From the NCBI RefSeq assembly GCF_017303315.1, contig NZ_JAFKOI010000011.1, positions 1 through 64,000 of the forward strand: a DNA stretch of 64,000 nt, written 5' to 3'. The first letter of the stretch is position 1. Each line of letters starts with the position of its first letter. Both the position numbers and the translations under genes were made by a program. Origin of the DNA: Bacillus sp. NTK071 (GTDB lineage Bacteria; Bacillota; Bacilli; Bacillales; Guptibacillaceae). Below, piece by piece: positions 32,584 to 42,664 of this stretch. Below the pieces are notes generated by a model. It saw nothing but the letters and a program-made list of their open reading frames with translations. It was not told where the DNA came from and did no database searches.

Positions 32584-32832
32584 ATATGTTTGAGTGAAGC
32601 TTTGTTCACAATCCATAAATATACCTAAGCTCTTCTTTTTCATTTTGCTTTTTTTAGGGGAAAAGCCTATAATCATAACAGAAGGTCACGCGGTGGAAAA
32701 CGGTCACGAGAATGTGGGCGTTTTTTGTTTGCGACTATCATATAATTTACTAGTGATGATGTCTTTAAAAACTAATTAATAACAGATGATAAGAAGCATA
32801 GAATCGAGATAGAGAAGATAGGATGATGAAGG

Positions 32833-33777
32833 ATGAAACGTGCAAGACTGATCTATAATCCAACGTCCGGAAGAGAACAGGTAAAGAGGTCACTGCCTTA
32901 TATTCTTGAACGTCTTGAAGTAAATGGTTACGAAACTTCAGCTCATGCGACAACGTGTGAAGGGGATGCAACAGAAGCGGCACGTATTGCAGTTGAGCGG
33001 AGGTTTGATCTAGTGATCGCTGCTGGAGGAGACGGAACAATTTATGAAGTGATTAACGGTATTGCTGAGCAACCGTATCGCCCTAAGATGGGAATCATCC
33101 CAGTTGGAACAACGAATGATTTCGCGCGAGCGATTGGTGTTCCACGCACAGTTGAAGGTGCGATGGATGTGCTATGTAATGGCCTTGAAATGCCAATTGA
33201 TATCGGTCGAGTAAATGAACATTACTTTATCAATATTGCAGGTGGCGGACGCCTGACCGAATTAACGTATGAAGTGCCAAGTAAGCTTAAAACAATGCTT
33301 GGCCAGCTTGCATACTATATGAAAGGGATTGAGATGCTCCCATCGATTCGTCCCGCCAGGACCAGGATTGAATATGATGGAAAGCTTTTTGAAGATGAGA
33401 TTATGCTTTTCCTCGTCTCAAACTCGAACTCAATCGGTGGATTTGAGAAGCTAGCACCTCATGCTTCACTGAATGATGGACTATTTGATCTTATGATTTT
33501 AAAGAAAACCAATATCGCTGAATTCATTCGCATTGCGAGCAGTGCTTTACGCGGTGATCATATTAATGATCCGAACGTTGTCTACAAGAAAGCAAGTCAC
33601 ATTCGGGTCGAATCAGTTGATAAGATGCAGCTTAACCTGGACGGAGAGTACGGTGGTCCACTTCCTGCTGAGTTTACGAACTTATATCGCCATATCACAA
33701 TGATCGTCCCTAAGGAAACGAGCGATAAGCATACAAATGAAGAAGAAGCAGCGCAACGTGCTGTTTTTGGTGATTAA
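32833..33777 (+). CDS. dgkB: Diacylglycerol kinase DgkB
   Basis: A 314-residue soluble lipid kinase of the DAGK catalytic family. It returns diacylglycerol, released by lipoteichoic acid synthesis, to phosphatidic acid. RARLIYNPTSGREQVKRSLP is the N-terminal motif, and the nucleotide site is AAGGDGTIYEVINGI (GGDGT at 65-69), followed by IPVGTTNDFARAIGVP. GGFEKLAPHASLNDGLFDLMILKK is the C-terminal domain signature. In B. subtilis yerO and swrC lie between gatB and dgkB; here they are absent. It has its own terminator. Confidence 0.96.
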   Translation: MKRARLIYNPTSGREQVKRSLPYILERLEVNGYETSAHATTCEGDATEAARIAVERRFDLVIAAGGDGTIYEVINGIAEQPYRPKMGIIPVGTTNDFARAIGVPRTVEGAMDVLCNGLEMPIDIGRVNEHYFINIAGGGRLTELTYEVPSKLKTMLGQLAYYMKGIEMLPSIRPARTRIEYDGKLFEDEIMLFLVSNSNSIGGFEKLAPHASLNDGLFDLMILKKTNIAEFIRIASSALRGDHINDPNVVYKKASHIRVESVDKMQLNLDGEYGGPLPAEFTNLYRHITMIVPKETSDKHTNEEEAAQRAVFGD

Positions 33778-33790
33778 CGCAGTAGAGAGA

Positions 33791-33818
33791 AGCCGGAGAT
33801 TTTGATCTCTGGCTTTTT
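33791..33818 (+). terminator. Intrinsic terminator of dgkB
   Basis: AGCCGGAGAT pairs with ATCTCTGGCT (one G-U) over TTTG and is followed by five T. A 20-bp repeat array starts 19 bases further on. Confidence 0.85.
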
Positions 33819-33836
33819 CTATTACTAGTGGCTTTG

Positions 33837-33929
33837 GGCTAATATAATGAGAATTTGGCCAATAAATCTTGATTTTGGACAATATAATGAGATTTTAGCC
33901 AATATATTAGAAATACGGCCAATAAAACG
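33837..33929. repeat. Array of five GGCCAATA(T/A)A units, exact 20-bp period
   Basis: Units start at 33837 (GGCTAATATAAT), 33857 (GGCCAATAAAT), 33877 (GGACAATATAAT), 33897 (AGCCAATATAT) and 33917 (GGCCAATAAAA): four steps of exactly 20 bp. The ATATA/ATAAA alternation and the spacing are the same as in the TCGCGGATA arrays at 673 and 19316, but the 5' half of the core differs. It lies between the dgkB terminator and the rlmCD promoter and makes the spurious N-terminal extension of the rlmCD frame. Confidence 0.88.
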
Positions 33930-34006
33930 ACCTGCACCCCATCTTCGTAATAAGAACATTACCAGTTTGGAGCGTACATGTTACATTTCGCGATCCAATC
34001 ACACTG

Positions 34007-34015
34007 TGGTACAAT
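34007..34015 (+). promoter_or_regulatory. Extended -10 promoter of rlmCD
   Basis: TGGTACAAT (34007-34015) is a TGn extended -10 (TACAAT), about 39 bases before the chosen start. The -35 region (TTCGCG) is poor. Confidence 0.5.
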
Positions 34016-34053
34016 TTTTGTACATGAAATCGAACGGAAAAGGACGGAAACCA

Positions 34054-35424
34054 ATGAGTATTCAAGATGTACCTGTAAAAAAGAACGATGTTGTGGAAGT
34101 GGAATTTGTTGATATATCCCATGACGGAGCTGGTGTCGCGAAAGTAGATGGCTACACGTTGTTCGTGCCCTATGGCATCCCTGGCGAGACAGCAAATGTA
34201 AAAGTAATAAAAACGAAAAAAGGTTTTGGCTTCGGCAAACTTATTGATGTAAAAGTCGAGAGTGAAGATCGCAATACGCCACCATGCCCAATTTTCTATC
34301 AATGCGGCGGCTGCCAAACGCAACACATTACGTATGATACCCAACTGAAATTCAAGCACAAGCAAGTTCAAGACGTGATGGAGCGTATTGCGAAGATCAA
34401 TGTACCTGTTCACCCTGTCCTTGGCATGGAAGACCCATGGCGCTACCGCAACAAAGCGCAAGTTCCTGTTGGAGAACAAAACGGCAAGATCGTGGCAGGT
34501 TTCTATCAGCAGCGTAGTCACCAGATTATTGACATGGATCAGTGTCTTATTCAAGAGCAGGAAAACGATGAAGTTCTTCGCGTTGTAAAAGAGATCGCTG
34601 AAAAATACGGCATCCGCGCATACGACGAGCGCTCACATCGTGGAACGCTAAGACACGTTGTTGCGAAATACGGAAAGCAAACAGACGATATTATGGTTGT
34701 TATTGTCACAAAAAACAAAGACTTACCAAATCGTAAAAACATCATTAATGACATCACAGAGCAACTTCCGAAAGTGAAATCAATCGTTCAGAACGTAAAT
34801 CCAAAACGCACGAACGTGATCTTCGGTGATGAAACAAGAGTACTTTGGGGATCTCCATATATTTACGACACAATTGGCGACATTAAATTCGCGATCTCAG
34901 CGCGCTCGTTCTATCAAGTAAACCCAGATCAAACGAAGGTGCTTTATGACCAGGCACTTGAATATGCTGGACTTACAGGTAACGAAACGGTAATCGACGC
35001 TTATTGTGGCATCGGAACGATTTCTCTTTTCCTTGCGCAAAAAGCGAAGCGGGTATATGGCGTTGAAATCGTACCTGAAGCGATTGAGGATGCGAAGCGT
35101 AATGCAGAGCTAAACGGCATCACAAACGCAGAGTTTGCCGTTGGTGAAGCCGAGAACGTCATCCCAGCGTGGAAAGAGCAGGGCATCAAGCCAGACGTCA
35201 TCGTCGTTGACCCGCCACGGAAAGGGTGCGACGAAGCACTTCTTCAAACGATTATTGATATGAAGCCAGAGAAAGTTGTTTATGTATCGTGTAACCCTGC
35301 GACACTCGCGAGGGATCTCCGCATCTTAGAAGATGGTGGATTTGAAACGAAGGAAGTTCAGCCGGTTGATATGTTCCCGCATACGACACACGTGGAGTGC
35401 GTAACCTGGCTAGAAAAGAAATAA
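34054..35424 (+). CDS. rlmCD: 23S rRNA (uracil-5-)-methyltransferase RlmCD
   Basis: 456 residues. In B. subtilis this enzyme methylates both U747 and U1939 of 23S rRNA. The N-terminal TRAM domain ([21 protein letters not shown]) binds [19 protein letters not shown] holds the Cys set of the 4Fe-4S cluster. The SAM site is [16 protein letters not shown], followed by [14 protein letters not shown]; the catalytic Cys is in [14 protein letters not shown]. The frame is open from 33847, but that part encodes the repeat array and the promoter; AAAAGGACGG before the ATG at 34054 gives the usual length. B. subtilis yefA holds the same place after dgkB. Confidence 0.94.
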   Translation: MSIQDVPVKKNDVVEVEFVDISHDGAGVAKVDGYTLFVPYGIPGETANVKVIKTKKGFGFGKLIDVKVESEDRNTPPCPIFYQCGGCQTQHITYDTQLKFKHKQVQDVMERIAKINVPVHPVLGMEDPWRYRNKAQVPVGEQNGKIVAGFYQQRSHQIIDMDQCLIQEQENDEVLRVVKEIAEKYGIRAYDERSHRGTLRHVVAKYGKQTDDIMVVIVTKNKDLPNRKNIINDITEQLPKVKSIVQNVNPKRTNVIFGDETRVLWGSPYIYDTIGDIKFAISARSFYQVNPDQTKVLYDQALEYAGLTGNETVIDAYCGIGTISLFLAQKAKRVYGVEIVPEAIEDAKRNAELNGITNAEFAVGEAENVIPAWKEQGIKPDVIVVDPPRKGCDEALLQTIIDMKPEKVVYVSCNPATLARDLRILEDGGFETKEVQPVDMFPHTTHVECVTWLEKK

Positions 35425-35441
35425 ACCATTTCATGCAATAT

Positions 35442-35492
35442 AAAAAAGCACCTCCCCAAACGCTTTAAAAGCGAAGGGAAAGGTGCTTTTTT
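35442..35492. terminator. Bidirectional terminator between rlmCD and katG
   Basis: AAAAAAGCACCTCCCC pairs with AGGGAAAGGTGCTTTTTT, with a small inner CGCTTTTAAAGCG-type hairpin, A-rich on the left and T-rich on the right. It can end both converging genes. Confidence 0.88.
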
Positions 35493-35497
35493 CATTA

Positions 35498-37768
<2,271 letters not shown>

Positions 37769-37785
37769 TTATAAACTCTATTAGA

Positions 37786-37800
37786 TTATAATTATAATAA
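37786..37800 (-). promoter_or_regulatory. PerR-box-like operator upstream of katG
   Basis: TTATAATTATAATAA matches the Bacillus PerR/Per-box consensus TTATAATNATTATAA at 13 of 14 defined positions. It lies upstream of katG in very AT-rich DNA, consistent with derepression by peroxide. AT-richness raises the chance of coincidence. Confidence 0.6.
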
Positions 37801-38042
37801 ATTAATAATCATTTTGAAAGAGTTATGCACTAATTTTCACAAAATTATTTCAAAACCTCGTTTGATAGGGCGGTTACAATTAATAAAATAACTCTTTTAA
37901 ACAATAGACTAGTAATGACTATAGGGAGAACTCGAAAGAAAGACGCACAAACGCTTCAGGTTCATTCACCTACTATAAATACTTTCGATTCCATTACGAG
38001 TTTACCTCTTTTAAAAAACAGTTAAGAGCACATCTTAAAACA
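37801..38042. other. Intergenic stretch without a recognised feature
   Basis: About 240 bases, AT-rich, between the katG regulatory region and the terminator of the HAD gene. I find no ORF with a ribosome site and no RNA motif here. Confidence 0.5.
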
Positions 38043-38074
38043 AAAAGAGAGGCGGTGTTTAAACCGCCTCTCTT
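38043..38074 (-). terminator. Terminator of the Cof-type HAD gene
   Basis: AAAGAGAGGCGGT pairs with ACCGCCTCTCTTT over GTTTA-type loop bases; on the minus strand it ends in a T run. It lies 10 bases after the HAD stop. Confidence 0.88.
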
Positions 38075-38083
38075 TGCTCAGAA

Positions 38084-38908
38084 TTATTTTGTTAAGAGCT
38101 CATCCTTTAATAGAAACTTTTCAACTACTTTTGCAACACCATCATTCTCGTTCGTATCTGCAATGTAATCAGAAATCTTTTTGATGTCATCTGGAGCGTT
38201 GCCCATCGCAACACCAAGGCCAGCAAATTCAATCATTTCTTGGTCATTGTAGCTGTCTCCAACTGCGATGACCTCTTCACGTTTAATGTCGCACTCTTTA
38301 ATGAGCTTCTCAAGGCTTGTTGCTTTTGTAATACCTTTATCAGTAAATTCAAGGAAGTAGGGCTTGGAGCGCATTACACTAAATTCTTCTCCTAACTCCT
38401 CTTGAAGCTTCTTTTCTACTTTTTTAAGGTGCTCTGGTTCACCAACCATTAAGACTTTAACGACTGGTTCTGTTACATTATCTATAAAGGAATCGACCAC
38501 TTTAATTGGTAGCCCTGTTAGTTCTGACTCAATCGTTGTGTATGGATTCTCTTCTGTGGTAATAATTTCATCACCAACGTAGGTGTGAATATACACGTTC
38601 TCTTTAAGACTAATAGTATAGAGTCTTTGAACGGCTTCTATCGTTAATGTCTGACTGAAGAATTCCTCTTTCGAATGACAGTTGATGATCTTCCCTCCAT
38701 TAAATGAAAGAATAAAGCTCTCGTAGGCAGCAAGTGAAAGTTCCTCTGCAAATGGAATCATTCCAAATGTAGGTCTTCCAGAAGCTAAAACAACTTTCAA
38801 GCCTGCTTCTTGTGCCTTCATTAACGCTTCTTTATTTCGAACTGAAATCATTTGTTTGGTATTGAGCAATGTATCGTCTAAATCTAATACAATCATTTTG
38901 TATGTCAT
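38084..38908 (-). CDS. Cof-type HAD-IIB family phosphatase
   Basis: A 274-residue HAD superfamily hydrolase. Motif I is MIVLDLDDTLLNT (DxD nucleophile and acid), motif II ASGRPTFGM, and motif III/IV KATSLEKLIKECDIKREEVIAVGDSYNDQEMIEFAGLGVAMGNA (Lys, then GDSxND). The type IIB cap lies between them. Such enzymes dephosphorylate sugar phosphates or flavin precursors (YitU/YkrA/YwtE type); which one cannot be told from sequence reading. It is monocistronic, with GAGGATT before the ATG. Confidence 0.9.
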   Translation of the reverse strand: MTYKMIVLDLDDTLLNTKQMISVRNKEALMKAQEAGLKVVLASGRPTFGMIPFAEELSLAAYESFILSFNGGKIINCHSKEEFFSQTLTIEAVQRLYTISLKENVYIHTYVGDEIITTEENPYTTIESELTGLPIKVVDSFIDNVTEPVVKVLMVGEPEHLKKVEKKLQEELGEEFSVMRSKPYFLEFTDKGITKATSLEKLIKECDIKREEVIAVGDSYNDQEMIEFAGLGVAMGNAPDDIKKISDYIADTNENDGVAKVVEKFLLKDELLTK

Positions 38909-39241
38909 GGTGAATAATCCTCTCTATTCCTATACTCTTTTATCATTCTACTAGATTTTACAACAAATGGGGTAGATGTTTGAAGTGTTAGAGTAAAAGG
39001 GAAAAAGTACCTTGAGAGATTGTTGAATTCATAATTAGAAAAAGAAACTATGAGATTTGGTGACTCCTATTGATTGAACCTTTACAAAGCATAATGATTG
39101 ACCATGTTCGTTTAGGGGAGTATCTTTTAACTATATTATTTTTGGTTACAGTTAACTCACACTTATAACCTACTGGATCATAGGTATTGTTCCATCGTTA
39201 CTATATTTTAAGTGAATTAAACAAATGAAGGAGAATGTAAG
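38909..39241. other. Intergenic stretch between divergent HAD and aldehyde dehydrogenase genes
   Basis: 333 bases that must hold two divergent promoters. Apart from GAAGGAGA directly before the aldehyde dehydrogenase ATG I find no convincing motif and no small ORF. Confidence 0.45.
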
Positions 39242-40546
39242 ATGGAGAACTATCAAGAACTAACAGCAAAGCAAAAATCATTTTTCCGTAACGGAAAAAC
39301 GAAAGATGTGCAATTTCGTATTGATACATTAACTAAATTGAAAGAGCTTATGACGTCACATGAACAAGAAATTTTTGACGCTCTTAAAGCTGATCTTAAT
39401 AAACCTGAAGTCGAAACAAAGCGTGCAGAGATCGGTCTTGTATTAGGCGAAATTAATTTTATGATTGAGAATTTATCTTCTTGGTCAATTCCAAAAGAAG
39501 TGGAAACACCATCAACCCATGCAGGTGCGACAAGCTTTATTGTCCCTGAACCATATGGATCAACACTTGTTATTGCACCATGGAACTATCCGGTTCAACT
39601 TGCTCTCGCTCCACTAGTAGGAGCAGTTGCAGCTGGTAACAGTGTTGTATTAAAACCTTCTGAATTAACACCTCACACATCTAGTCTTTTAGCTAAAATG
39701 ATTAATGAGAATTTCCCGGAAGAATACTTGTGTGTCGTTGAGGGGGAAGTTGAAACAAGCACAGCTCTATTAAAAGAGAAATTTGATTACATCTTCTTCA
39801 CTGGTAGTACAGGTGTAGGTAAAATTGTAGCGGAAGCAGCGGCGAAGCATTTAACGCCTACAACCTTAGAACTAGGCGGTAAGAGTCCTGCGATTGTGCA
39901 TGAAGATGCTGACCTGGATGAAACCGCAGCACGTATTGCCCGAGGTAAATTTGCGAATGCTGGTCAAACGTGTGTGGCACCGGATTATGTCCTTGCACAC
40001 CGTAGCGTAAAAGATCAACTCATTTCTAAGCTTAATGATGTTATCACAAACATATATGGAGAGAATGTTTCCGAAAATCCTGATTTCCCACATGTGGTGA
40101 GCGAAAGACATTTTGATCGTTTACATGAATTCTTAAAAGACGGGGATTTAGTAGTTGGAGGTCAATCAGACAGATCGAACCTATTGATTGAACCTACGAT
40201 TTTAGACAATATTTCTTGGGAAGATTCCGTTATGCAAGATGAAATCTTTGGTCCAATCTTACCTGTGCTAGTATACGATGAAACATCGGAAGCGGTTGAT
40301 GCAATTGTTCAACGTCCAAAGCCACTAGCTCTTTATCTTTTCTCTGATGATGAAAAGGTACAGGATGATGTTCTAAATAACATTTCATTTGGTGGTGGCG
40401 CAATTAACGATACGATTAATCATATGACCACTCACTACCTTCCATTTGGTGGTGTGGGAAATAGTGGAATGGGAGCTTATCATGGTAAAGCAAGCTTTGA
40501 CACGTTCTCACACTTCAAAAGCATTCTTAAACGCTCATATAAATAA
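39242..40546 (+). CDS. Aldehyde dehydrogenase family protein (class 3-like)
   Basis: 434 residues, NAD(P)-dependent. The oxyanion Asn is in IAPWNYPVQLALAPLVGA, the coenzyme loop in IFFTGSTGVGKIVAEAA, the general base Glu in TLELGGKSPAIV, and the catalytic Cys in KFANAGQTCVAPDYVLAH. The short N-terminus without a long leader and the C-terminal GGVGNSGMGAYHGKASFDTFSHFKSIL are class 3 (YwdH/AldH-like) traits; members oxidise medium and long-chain aldehydes. It is slightly shorter than common members (about 455). Transcribed alone or with the downstream gene 159 bases away. Confidence 0.93.
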   Translation: MENYQELTAKQKSFFRNGKTKDVQFRIDTLTKLKELMTSHEQEIFDALKADLNKPEVETKRAEIGLVLGEINFMIENLSSWSIPKEVETPSTHAGATSFIVPEPYGSTLVIAPWNYPVQLALAPLVGAVAAGNSVVLKPSELTPHTSSLLAKMINENFPEEYLCVVEGEVETSTALLKEKFDYIFFTGSTGVGKIVAEAAAKHLTPTTLELGGKSPAIVHEDADLDETAARIARGKFANAGQTCVAPDYVLAHRSVKDQLISKLNDVITNIYGENVSENPDFPHVVSERHFDRLHEFLKDGDLVVGGQSDRSNLLIEPTILDNISWEDSVMQDEIFGPILPVLVYDETSEAVDAIVQRPKPLALYLFSDDEKVQDDVLNNISFGGGAINDTINHMTTHYLPFGGVGNSGMGAYHGKASFDTFSHFKSILKRSYK

Positions 40547-40705
40547 GAACTAAAGAAGCAGGGAGTACATTCATCATGCTTTAGTGCTCACCATAATGGG
40601 TATAGTACCAATGAATAGCGGTCATTATAATATCCACTTGTAAAATGGATGGTATTTGGCTGCAAATCATCGGTATATCTTAATTACTTAGAAAGGGTGT
40701 AGGTA

Positions 40706-41356
40706 ATGAAAGTTCTAATTGTTGGAGCAAACGGTCAGGTTGGGAAGCATCTTGTTTCTTTTATTCAAGACCATAAGGATTTGGAAGCCAAAGTCATGAT
40801 TCGAAAAGAGGAACAAGCTTCCTACTTTAATGATTTAGGTGCGGATACCGTTGTAGTTGATCTAGAAGAAGACGTTAACGCTATAGCAAAAGCAGCTGAA
40901 GGTGTAGATGCGATCGTCTTTACAGCAGGTTCTGGACCAAACACTGGTGCAGACAAAACCATTCTAGTTGATTTAGATGGAGCTGTTAAAACTATGAAGG
41001 CAGCCGAAGAGGCTGGCGTAAAACGCTTCATCATGGTTAGTTCCTTCGACACAACGCGTGAAGCCATCCAATCAGCACCTTCATCTTTTGCGCCTTATGT
41101 AGCAGCGAAGCATTATGCAGATGAATGGTTAAAGACTACTGATTTGGATTACACGATTATCCACCCTGGAGCCCTAACAAATGACGAGGGTATTGGAAAA
41201 GTGAATGCCGCATCTAAAGTAGAAAGAAATGAAATTCCTAGAGAAGATGTGGCTAGTGTAATCGTCGCTACGCTAGAAAATAACGCTACGATTGGCAAAG
41301 AATTTCAAGTAGTAACAGGAACAAAGTCGATTAAAGATGAAATCAATTCGATCTAA
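40706..41356 (+). CDS. NAD(P)-binding atypical SDR protein (YhfK-like)
   Basis: A 216-residue protein with a Rossmann fold. The N-terminal VLIVGANGQVGKHLVSFI is the GxxGxxG dinucleotide loop. DLEEDVNAIAKAAEGVDAIVFTAGSG and RFIMVSSFDTTREAIQSAP follow; the YxxxK pair is AKHYADEWLK. TIIHPGALTNDEGIGKV is typical of SDR_a5/NmrA-like proteins such as YhfK. Substrate unknown; many are stress-induced quinone- or nucleotide-sensing proteins. GAAAGGGTG precedes the ATG. Confidence 0.88.
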   Translation: MKVLIVGANGQVGKHLVSFIQDHKDLEAKVMIRKEEQASYFNDLGADTVVVDLEEDVNAIAKAAEGVDAIVFTAGSGPNTGADKTILVDLDGAVKTMKAAEEAGVKRFIMVSSFDTTREAIQSAPSSFAPYVAAKHYADEWLKTTDLDYTIIHPGALTNDEGIGKVNAASKVERNEIPREDVASVIVATLENNATIGKEFQVVTGTKSIKDEINSI

Positions 41357-41367
41357 TGGAATGAAAT

Positions 41368-41403
41368 GGCCCCTTGTATGATTTATACAAGGGGCTTTTG
41401 TTT
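41368..41403 (+). terminator. Terminator of the YhfK-like gene
   Basis: GCCCCTTGTAT pairs with ATACAAGGGGC over GATTT, followed by TTTTGTTTT. Confidence 0.9.
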
Positions 41404-41455
41404 TAACATTTTAAGTGTAAGTACATGATTTTTAGATCAACCATCCTTTTCAAAA

Positions 41456-41950
41456 TTACAGCAACGTCCTAACTCCAACACTATCCAATGCTTCATTTAC
41501 ATCATCGAAATCATAAATCCTATTCTTAAGACAAAACTGAATCACTAAATCAAACGGGTCACTATCGGATAATGAGAAACCAGCTGAATTTAACAGTTGA
41601 TCGGTTTCTTCTAGGTCGAGCTGAAGGGCAAGGGCGAGTGCAATGGCGGGCTTTTTACCAATTCGATAGTTAGGATTCGAACGGATTTTAGAAAAGTGCT
41701 TTCGATCGATTCCTGCTTTTTTGTAGATTTCTATATCAGTGAATCCTTTCTGATCAATCATTTGCAAAAGTTCGTATCGAAAAGGAGGTTTTGAATGGTT
41801 TGTCATATAAGTTGTTAGTTCTTCTGAAAATGTGTGCTCAACTTGTTCCTGATCAGAATTAGGAGCAGATTCATAACTATTCATGAGTGGTGGCTCTAGA
41901 TGATTATTCATATATGTTTTTAATTCTAATAAAATCTTATTACTTAGCAT
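41456..41950 (-). CDS. HTH-like protein divergent from the VWA gene
   Basis: 164 residues. The N-terminal third is variable and holds two similar segments (ELKTYMNNHLEPPLMNSYES and ELTTYMTNHSKPPFRYELLQ). The C-terminal part, from KGFTDIEIYKKAGIDRKHFSKIRSNPNYRIGKKPAIALALALQLDLEETDQLLNSAGFSLS, reads as a Cro/CI-type helix-turn-helix with a tail DPFDLVIQFCLKNRIYDFDDVNEAL. I recall the same C-terminal module in proteins near VWA or macro-domain genes. GGAGGA precedes the ATG at 41950. Probably a regulator, possibly of its divergent neighbour; not experimentally defined. Confidence 0.75.
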   Translation of the reverse strand: MLSNKILLELKTYMNNHLEPPLMNSYESAPNSDQEQVEHTFSEELTTYMTNHSKPPFRYELLQMIDQKGFTDIEIYKKAGIDRKHFSKIRSNPNYRIGKKPAIALALALQLDLEETDQLLNSAGFSLSDSDPFDLVIQFCLKNRIYDFDDVNEALDSVGVRTLL

Positions 41951-42010
41951 AAACGATTCCTCCAAAATGTCGCTTCGTAGGCGACCAGATGATGGACTAA
42001 ATTAGCTACT

Positions 42011-42016
42011 ATTATA
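42011..42016 (-). promoter_or_regulatory. Extended -10 in the divergent HTH/VWA intergenic region
   Basis: On the minus strand TGATATAAT (TATAAT = 42011-42016 reversed) is an extended -10 for the HTH gene. The short gap (41951-42045) also holds a GTCGC/GCGAC hairpin (41970-41986) within the HTH gene leader. Confidence 0.45.
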
Positions 42017-42045
42017 TCATCAACACATTGGAGGAGATGAATGGT

Positions 42046-42624
42046 ATGAAAAAAGGACTAACAGAAGTAGTATTTTTGCTAGATCGAAGCGGATCGATGG
42101 CGGGACTCGAGTTGGATACAATAGGTGGGTTTAATGGATTTGTTCGAAAGCAGTGTGAAGAAGAGGGGGAAACGCTTTTAACAACAGTTCTATTTGATGA
42201 CCAATATGAAGTTCTGTGGGATGGTGTTGATGCAACCAAAGTGGTGCTAACAGATCAAGATTATTATGTCAGAGGGATGACAGCGCTTCTTGATGCTGTT
42301 GGTAAAACAGTGGTAACTGTAGGCAAGAGGCTATCTGAAACACCTGAACATAGAAAGCCGGAGAAAGTTATTGTAGTCATTACAACGGATGGGATGGAAA
42401 ATGCGAGCCTTGAATACACTCATGAAAAGGTAAAAGAGTTAATTGAGCATCAGAGAGAATCGTATAACTGGGAGTTTATTTTCTTGGGTGCAAATATAGA
42501 TGCTTCTAAAGAGGCTGCGAATATTGGGATTGTTGAGGAGGATGCGTATCAGTTTGAAGCTTCAGAAGAAGGTATTGATAACATGTATATGCAGGTTTGT
42601 AAGGCAGTTTCAGATAAAAGATAA
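42046..42624 (+). CDS. VWA domain protein
   Basis: 192 residues, one von Willebrand factor A domain. The MIDAS is intact: DRSGSMAG near residue 13 (DxSxS), a middle Thr in VRGMTALLDAVGKTV, and the Asp of VITTDGMENAS. There is no signal peptide or membrane helix, so it is cytosolic. GGAGGAGATGA fits the ATG at 42046 better than the one at 42037. The gene diverges from the HTH gene and may be co-regulated. Cytosolic VWA proteins usually bind partners through the metal site; the partner here is unknown. Confidence 0.88.
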   Translation: MKKGLTEVVFLLDRSGSMAGLELDTIGGFNGFVRKQCEEEGETLLTTVLFDDQYEVLWDGVDATKVVLTDQDYYVRGMTALLDAVGKTVVTVGKRLSETPEHRKPEKVIVVITTDGMENASLEYTHEKVKELIEHQRESYNWEFIFLGANIDASKEAANIGIVEEDAYQFEASEEGIDNMYMQVCKAVSDKR

Positions 42625-42629
42625 ACATA

Positions 42630-42662
42630 AATAAAGCATCTGCTCTTATGCAGATGCTTTAT
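42630..42662. terminator. Bidirectional terminator between VWA and DUF3231 genes
   Basis: AAAGCATCTGC pairs with GCAGATGCTTT over TCTTAT, A-rich on the left and T-rich on the right, so it can serve both converging genes. Confidence 0.85.
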
Positions 42663-42664
42663 GA

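Noticed and set aside
33847-34053. 69-residue N-terminal extension of RlmCD
   Set aside because: The extension encodes the 20-bp repeat array and the promoter, and the RlmCD TRAM domain begins at the ATG at 34054, which has its own ribosome site.
33907-34554. 215-residue minus-strand ORF
   Set aside because: It lies antisense inside rlmCD and its promoter, has no ribosome site and no recognisable domain. It is a shadow of the rlmCD codon pattern.
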